A stretch of DNA of 24,039 nucleotides from Isotricha intestinalis. Its lineage: Eukaryota; Ciliophora; Litostomatea; Vestibuliferida; Isotrichidae. Where the stretch lies: NCBI GenBank assembly GCA_023807065.1, contig JAJJLU010003928.1:1-24039 (forward strand). Reading direction: 5' to 3'. The position numbers and the translations under genes were made by a program. The notes below the pieces were generated by a model. That model did not search any database and was not told the origin of the DNA. It saw only the letters and a program-made list of their open reading frames with translations. The number at the start of each line of letters is the position of its first letter. Positions within the stretch are counted from its first letter, which is position 1. Positions 18,931 to 24,039 of this stretch are shown here, piece after piece.

Positions 18931-20319
18931 TTATTTTTTTTCTTGCATTAAATCTAAGTATTCTTCATAAGTTTTAAATTCATTTAATTTAATGTCTTTT
19001 TCCATTTGTTTTATTTGGGAATTTATTTCATTGTCTAATTGTTTAAAAGAAAATATCATTTGATTAATACATTGTTGAAGACTATATAAAGTATAATTTC
19101 CATTATTATTTACATTATTTTGATACATATCATAATCCATCATATTATATTGATTTCCACTTTGAAAGGAATTTTGAAAAGAATAAGGAAAAATATTATT
19201 TTGATTGATTTGAAATTGATTTTGATATTGATTATTTTGAAAATTATCAAAATTTAAAATTTGTTGAATTGGATTTTTTTTATCACCATAAATTAAATTA
19301 TCTTTTAAATCTTGTTTAATTTGATTATTATTATCATCTTTTTTTTTTAAAGATTTTTTCTTTATTTTTTTTTGAATCCCAACACCTAAAATATTATAAT
19401 TAAAAGAAGGGTTTTTTTCATTATCAGAACTTTCAATTTGTGGATTTAAACTTTGTTCTTTAATTGCTCTTTCAATTACTTTAGTAACGAAATTTTCTCT
19501 TAATTCATTTTTAATAATTTCTTTATCAATTTCATTAATATTTAATTTATTTAAAATTATATTTAAATCATTAATATAATTTTGAATATGATAATTTTTA
19601 ATATACTCTTCATTACCTTTGCATCTGAAAAAAATACTATTTATTATTTTTTTTAAATCATTCCTTATTATTTCTGGAGAACTATTTATAAAAAAATCAA
19701 AAAAATTATTATTCACATTATTATTACTTTGATTTCCTTCTGAAGAAATAATAAAAATAAATCTTGCTAACCAAAAAAACTCATCTTCTTTTTCTTGATT
19801 TTTCTTATTTTGATTATCACTTTCAGATTGAATTAAACCGAAAATATTTAATAAAATTTTTAAGTTTGGAGATTCAATATCTAAAACAAAAAAAAAATCA
19901 GAATTTAAATTATATAATTTAATATTATTATTATATAAATCAATTAAACATTCTGAAAATTGCTTTAATAAATTTAATCTTATTAAAAAACTTGGTTGTG
20001 AATATTGAATAAAATCATTTAATCTTATTCCACTACAATAATTAAAAATAAGAAAAGCATCTTCGTTATTTTTTTTAAATATATTTATTGAATGTAAAAC
20101 TTTATCACTTGGGAAATAATTTATTAAAGTCATTTCAGTAATTAATTCTTCACTTATTTTTTCACAAGGAATTTTTATCATAAAATAATGTTTTTTTTTT
20201 ATATCTTCTCCAATGTAAACATTTGAAGTTATTAATTCAGAAAAATATAATTCAATTGGATGATATATGTTATCTTTTATCACTTTTATTGGTAATATTT
20301 CTAAATTGGTATTCTCCAT
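18931..20319 (-). CDS. Protein-kinase-like (pseudokinase) protein with Asn/Gln-rich tail and coiled coil
   Basis: 462 residues from ATG 20319 to TAA. Residues ~20-160 follow the order of a kinase fold: ELYFSELITSNVYIG (glycine-loop region), KHYFMIKIP (strand with a Lys), EMTLINYF, AFLIFNYCSGIRLNDFIQ (hinge and following helix), LLKQFSECLIDLYNNNIKLY and LNSDFFFVLD (catalytic-loop region), LKILLNIFGLI (activation-segment start). The HRD and DFG motifs are absent, so it is most likely a pseudokinase; a different helical fold cannot be excluded. Residues ~300-400 are low complexity with many Asn, Gln and Lys, and ~410-462 form a Gln/Glu/Lys-rich coiled coil. It is followed on the same strand after 86 bp by the thioredoxin-fold gene; such closeness is common in compact protist genomes and need not mean co-transcription. 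Confidence 0.55.
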   Translation of the reverse strand: MENTNLEILPIKVIKDNIYHPIELYFSELITSNVYIGEDIKKKHYFMIKIPCEKISEELITEMTLINYFPSDKVLHSINIFKKNNEDAFLIFNYCSGIRLNDFIQYSQPSFLIRLNLLKQFSECLIDLYNNNIKLYNLNSDFFFVLDIESPNLKILLNIFGLIQSESDNQNKKNQEKEDEFFWLARFIFIISSEGNQSNNNVNNNFFDFFINSSPEIIRNDLKKIINSIFFRCKGNEEYIKNYHIQNYINDLNIILNKLNINEIDKEIIKNELRENFVTKVIERAIKEQSLNPQIESSDNEKNPSFNYNILGVGIQKKIKKKSLKKKDDNNNQIKQDLKDNLIYGDKKNPIQQILNFDNFQNNQYQNQFQINQNNIFPYSFQNSFQSGNQYNMMDYDMYQNNVNNNGNYTLYSLQQCINQMIFSFKQLDNEINSQIKQMEKDIKLNEFKTYEEYLDLMQEKK

Positions 20320-20795
20320 TAATTGTTTTTTTTTTCTCCAAAAGAAAAAAATAAATTCAAATAAGAACTATTTATTTAAAAAATATTATAAATTTAATTA
20401 ATTAAAGTATTAATTTTTGTTTTAATACTCAATTTTATTTTTTTATATTTTTTATTTATTAATTGTTATAATTTAATAAATAAATTCTTCAATAATTTGA
20501 AAATAGAAATTTCAAATCTTTATATTCTAAATATAATAATTTTATCTATTATCTATTTTTTAATTAATTCATTATAATTTTTTTTTTAAAGAAAAAGTAA
20601 TTTAAATTTTTAAATAATTCCTCTTTATAAAAAAAAGGAAATTTTTTTAAAAATAATAAAATATAATTTCCTTATAAATTCAAAAAAAGAAACAATTAAA
20701 AAAAAACAATTTAATAATACAAAAATCTATATACTTTAATCATATTAAAGTAATAAATAAATAAAAAATATATATCTCATAAACAAAAAAATTCT
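20320..20795. other. Intergenic region between SUA5 and the kinase-like gene
   Basis: A/T-rich, with many A and T runs. No coding stretch, RNA gene or repeat recognised. It should hold the 3' end signals of SUA5 and the promoter of the kinase-like gene. Confidence 0.5.
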
Positions 20796-21996
20796 TTACA
20801 TATTAATCTTAATTTTCTTAAAAGAAGCAGCTTTCCACATTCTATCAAGTAAAGTTAATTTATGTGAATTATTTTCCATATACATTTCCAAATCACAAAT
20901 TACAATACAATTTATTCCTTTAATTTCTTCAGCATTATGTAAAGAATCATAGAAATTTTTCATAGTTTCAACAGGATCACCACTAACACTTAATTCGATG
21001 AAATTTTTTTGTGAAATTCCATTCTTTCCATAAAACAGCTTTTTCAAATTTTCCTTATAATCAATAAATAAAAGTTTATCATTTAATTGAATTTCTTTAA
21101 CATAATCACCAATATTTCCACTAAATAAATAAGTTTCAATTTTAGGAGAATAATGCTTTAAAAATTGACCAGGAGCATCTTGACTTAAAGTAAGTAAATT
21201 ATTTTCAATTTCATTTCCTTTTCTTTTAATTTCTTCTTGACTTATTTTCTTTTTTTGAGCAAGACATTCAATTTTAAAATCTTTAAACTTACTATTTAAA
21301 AGAGCATTCTTAATATCATCAGGAGAAATTGCACCCATTCTAAAAATAATAATTTCTTTATTTTCACTATTTATTTTCATAACAGTACTTTCCATACAAA
21401 AATTAGTGACACCACCATTTAAAATTTTAACAGGATATTCTCTAAAGTCTTCAAAAACATGAAGTGGATTAACAGGACTTATATGACAGAATTTATTTGC
21501 AGAAGGAGCAGCAATAGGAACTCCAGATAAAGTAATAAGTTCTTGAGCAACGGGATGAGTTGGAAAACGAATACCTACTAAATCACCTCCTGCTAGAATT
21601 TTTGTTGAAAGTTTTTCTAAATTTGCTTTAAGAACTATAGTTAAAGGACCAGGCCAAAATTTTTTTGTTAATATTGAAAATAATTCACTTTCATTTTCGG
21701 ATAAATGAGTTAAGGAAAGAGCCATTTCTATTGAGGAGACATGTACTATTAATGGATCTGTTAAAGGACGGCCTTTATATTCAAATATTTTTAAACAGGC
21801 AGGAACTGAAAAAGCATTAGCTGCTAAACCGTATACTGTCTCTGTTGGCATTCCTACTATTCCATCTTTGAGAAGGAAGTCTGCACATTCTTTTATATTA
21901 TCTGATGTTGGAGGAAGAATTATTGATTGGGTTGAATGGAAGAGATATTAATGATTGATATTTTTCTGGATTTGTTAATGAAAGTTGAAATGTCAT
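20796..21996 (-). CDS. SUA5: Threonylcarbamoyl-AMP synthase (Sua5/YrdC/YwlC family)
   Basis: Makes threonylcarbamoyl-AMP from Thr, bicarbonate and ATP, the first step of the t6A37 modification of ANN-decoding tRNAs. Counted from the internal Met at 21851, the YrdC domain has PTETVYGLAANA (2-13), KGRPLTDPLIVH (26-37), FWPGPLT (65-71), GIRFPTHP (93-100), the nucleotide-site APSANK (115-120) and ESTV (154-157). A linker with APGQFLKHYSPK (226-237) leads to a C-terminal Sua5 domain, making it Sua5-type and not stand-alone YrdC. Coding sequence continues upstream in this frame (TQSIILPPTSDNIKECADFL) to a TAA at 21948-21950. The only nearby ATG, at 21996-21994, is in another frame (MTFQLSLTNPEKYQ). 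The true N-terminus thus needs a frame change near 21930-21950, and the start given is tentative. Confidence 0.92.
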
Positions 21997-22162
21997 TTTT
22001 ATTTAATTTTTTTCTTTTTTTAGGTTTTTCACTTTTTTTTTTTTTAAGTTTTCTAATTTTTGGATTATTAATTCTTAGGATTTTTATTTTTTTTTTTAAT
22101 TTATTTATGTTTTTTAATTTTGAATTGGCGATTATTTTTTTTTTTGATATTGAGGTATCAAT
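21997..22162. promoter_or_regulatory. Short divergent intergenic region between SUA5 and the TSR2-like gene
   Basis: About 166 bp, plus-strand T-rich with several T8-T11 runs, separates the two divergent genes and must contain both promoters. No defined motif is recognised. Confidence 0.4.
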
Positions 22163-22717
22163 ATGGATGAGAATTTTAAAAAGAATTATCCTATAAATAG
22201 GGATAAATTTAAAGAAGGGTGTATTTTAATATTTAAAAAATGGAAAGCATTTAGAATAGCATTAGATAATAATCCACAAATCTTAACTTATTATAATGAG
22301 GATGAAAGTGTTTTGGAAATAAATGAATATCTTGAAATGTTATTCGATGATATTTTGTTATCAATAGAAAAAAATATAAATAATAGTAATTTAAATAAAG
22401 AAATTTCTGATTGTTTATATTCTTTTATTTCCGATTATTTCCAAGTTGCTTTGGAAGATCAAAGCGATAAGGAAAATGCTAAAATCCTCATTAATTTATT
22501 TAATGAACTTAAAGAAGGTAAAAATAATTTATTAAATGAATTAAAAAAAAAAGAAAATAATAATATTAATTATAATATTAATTTCCCTATTGAAGAAAAT
22601 CCAAAAATAATATTTGAAAAAGAAAATGAGGACGAAAGCAGTGAAATGGAAAATTCTTTTGAAGAAGAAAAAAAAGAAGATTTAATTACAACAACAAATC
22701 AAGAAAAAATAATATAA
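22163..22717 (+). CDS. TSR2: TSR2-like pre-rRNA-processing / eS26 escort protein
   Basis: 184 residues. The N-terminal domain shows the TSR2 pattern: KFKEGCILIFKKWKAFRIAL (15-34), a middle helix ending LEMLFDDILLS, then LYSFISDYFQVALEDQSD (85-102) and AKILINLFNELKEGK. The C-terminal ~60 residues are acidic and disordered (repeated Glu/Asp/Lys). In yeast Tsr2 releases Rps26 (eS26) from its importin and protects it until it joins the pre-40S; the acidic tail takes part in this. The WGG segment that names the family is not seen after the first helix; the sequence there is DNNPQILTYYN. The start is the first ATG, and the stop TAA. The assignment rests on domain pattern and length, so it is probable and not certain. 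Confidence 0.62.
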   Translation: MDENFKKNYPINRDKFKEGCILIFKKWKAFRIALDNNPQILTYYNEDESVLEINEYLEMLFDDILLSIEKNINNSNLNKEISDCLYSFISDYFQVALEDQSDKENAKILINLFNELKEGKNNLLNELKKKENNNINYNINFPIEENPKIIFEKENEDESSEMENSFEEEKKEDLITTTNQEKII

Positions 22718-22855
22718 AAATTTTAAATAACTAATTTATATTGATAACTCATAATTTTTTTTTCAAAAAAAAAACAAAAAATGAAAAAAAATATTTAATT
22801 TAAAATAAACTTTAATTCATTTAAAATCAATTAAACTAATATAAAAATCAAAATA
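22718..22855. other. Short convergent intergenic region
   Basis: A/T-rich 138 bp between the convergent TSR2-like and WH2 genes; nothing recognised. Confidence 0.4.
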
Positions 22856-24039
22856 TCACTTCCCAACTTTTTTCAATTTAACAGCACTTAATTGAGCAAA
22901 GAAACTATTCCCACTGGCAGCACTACTTGAACTTCCACTATTCCCTGCAGCTTGACTTTCTTTCTGAGCTTTTAACCCGAATTTTTCTTGAGTTTCCACT
23001 TTCTTTAATTTCATCTTAGCAATTTCTTCAGCCATTGATAATTGCTTCTTTGGAGGAGCTGTTTTTTTAGGTTCAGTTGCTTTAGGAACATTAACCTTTG
23101 GAACTGGTGGAATTGGAGGAGCTTTTGGAATTGGTGGAGGTTTAGGAACATTACCTTTTCCTCCTCCCACTGTTGGTGTTGGAACTGTAATGTTAGGAAC
23201 AGGAACAGATGAAGGTGGTTTAGGTTGTGGAACAGATGGAGCCATTTTTGGAGCAGATGGAACTGAAGGAACACCTGTTTGAGGACCTCTTCCAATTATT
23301 TTTTGATTTCCTTGTGAAGCTACTTCAACTTTTGGTTTTGGAACAGATAAAGGAGTTTTTGCTGTAGGAACTTTAGGTGTTGTTTCCTTAGGAGGTTGAA
23401 TATTAGGAGCTTTTGATGGAGGTAATAATATTGGTGGAGGTGGTATTCCTTTTCCTTTTCCTTCGACTACTTTAGGAGTTTCCATCGGTGCGGATGATAC
23501 TGTCTTTGTATTTGAACTTCCTTCCATTTTTTTGCTCATTCCTGAAATTAAAGCGTTTATATCCATTTTTCCTGTTGTTGAAGATGATGCTACTTCTACT
23601 ATTGGTTTAGATGGTTCTTTTGGTTTTGATGATGTTGAGGCTGGTGCCATTCTATTGGCTAACATGTTCCTCATTGCTGCAAATCCTCCTCCACCTCCAA
23701 ATTTTGTTGATTGAGAATTTGAAGATATATTCGAAGATGTTTCTACCTTAGGTTTTTGAGGCTCTACTTTAGGTTGCGTTGAAGTAATATTGGTTGGGAA
23801 TTTATTTTGTAATTTTTCATTTGTATTTGATGTTGTATTACTTTGGGTTGGTTGGAAACTTTTGTTTGTATTTTGAATGTTAGATCTCTGGAAACCAGGC
23901 ATTGTTTGTTGAGAAGGTTGTGTATTTTGAATATTTGATTTAACTTGAGGTTTTGTTTGTGGTTGTGGTTGAGGACCTTTACCTCCTCTATTTTTCATAG
24001 CTTTCATTAATTCAGCCATCATTCCTCCTCCTCCACTTC
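22856..24039 (-). CDS. Multi-WH2, polyproline actin-binding protein (WIP/verprolin-like), 5' end beyond the window
   Basis: At least 394 residues. The frame is still open at the window edge, with a Gly-rich SGGGG stretch before the Met at 24022, so the start lies outside. WH2-like actin-monomer motifs recur: MMAELMKAMKNRGGKG at the start, GGGFAAMRNMLANRMAP, DINALISGMSKKMEG (weak), MAEEIAKMKLKKVETQEK, and FFAQLSAVKLKKVGK ending in the TGA stop. Proline-rich stretches between them (GIPPPPILLPPSKAP; PKPPPIPKAPPIPPVPK) fit profilin or SH3 binding. This is the layout of WIP/verprolin or other actin nucleation-promoting factors; no GBD, WH1 or acidic Arp2/3-binding tail is visible in the part present. 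Codons are richer in G+C than those of the neighbours because of Pro and Gly. It likely works at the cortical actin cytoskeleton. Confidence 0.85.
   Translation of the reverse strand, partial: SGGGGMMAELMKAMKNRGGKGPQPQPQTKPQVKSNIQNTQPSQQTMPGFQRSNIQNTNKSFQPTQSNTTSNTNEKLQNKFPTNITSTQPKVEPQKPKVETSSNISSNSQSTKFGGGGGFAAMRNMLANRMAPASTSSKPKEPSKPIVEVASSSTTGKMDINALISGMSKKMEGSSNTKTVSSAPMETPKVVEGKGKGIPPPPILLPPSKAPNIQPPKETTPKVPTAKTPLSVPKPKVEVASQGNQKIIGRGPQTGVPSVPSAPKMAPSVPQPKPPSSVPVPNITVPTPTVGGGKGNVPKPPPIPKAPPIPPVPKVNVPKATEPKKTAPPKKQLSMAEEIAKMKLKKVETQEKFGLKAQKESQAAGNSGSSSSAASGNSFFAQLSAVKLKKVGK

Noticed and set aside
21936..22196. 86-codon hydrophobic open frame on plus between SUA5 and the TSR2-like gene
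   Set aside because: Phe/Leu string produced by T-runs; overlaps the SUA5 N-terminus and the TSR2 start.
9376..22717. Alternative genetic code (TAA/TAG read as Gln) for the whole window
   Set aside because: Host genes use CAA for Gln throughout and terminate at TAA, with no in-frame stop in the 1599-codon ferlin.
23011..23295. 94-codon open frame on minus overlapping the WH2 gene
   Set aside because: Other-frame shadow of the proline-rich region (Leu/Phe/Gln/His-rich); the WH2 frame is convincing.

Overview
The window comes from a very AT-rich genome (well under 30% G+C by eye) and looks nuclear and eukaryotic. The right half carries long, intact, apparently intronless genes for eukaryote-specific proteins: a ferlin, an ankyrin/SAM scaffold, an ER thioredoxin-fold protein, a kinase-like protein, SUA5, a TSR2-like protein and a WH2/polyproline actin regulator. 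They use CAA for Gln and ordinary TAA or TGA stops. A unicellular protist fits best; an anaerobic or gut lineage is my inference, and I cannot name the species.

Left third (1-6975): two AT-rich tandem-repeat arrays in opposite orientation (1-~550 and ~4905-6975) flank a degenerate core. The core holds a broken trypsin-like protease gene (565-1249) and about 3.2 kb (1614-~4825) that I recognise as bacteriophage. On the minus strand it has, in order, the C-terminal part of a phi29 gp9-type tail-knob protein, a gp10-type upper collar/portal protein, a gp11-type lower collar protein, an appendage/baseplate-type protein, and the first codons of a further gene. Gene order, gene overlaps and Shine-Dalgarno-like sites are bacterial, yet every gene is broken by 1-2 nt frameshifts and/or TAA/TAG stops. 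This is a podophage structural cassette embedded as a fossil in, or wrongly joined to, a eukaryotic chromosome. It is the most unusual thing in the window.

Middle (6976-9375): AT-rich DNA with a decayed coding region (~7500-8255, minus) and a small acidic ORF (8771-9019, minus). I see no recognisable function there.

Right part (9376-24039): host genes. The ankyrin/SAM protein and the ferlin are on plus. A minus-strand pair (kinase-like protein, then thioredoxin-fold protein) converges on the ferlin. SUA5 (t6A tRNA modification) is divergent from a TSR2-like gene (40S ribosome assembly), so two translation-related genes share a short intergenic region. The window ends inside a multi-WH2 gene on minus. 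Ferlin, the ankyrin/SAM protein with a possible CaaX tail, and the WH2 protein all suggest membrane or cytoskeleton roles, but nothing in the sequence shows that they work together.
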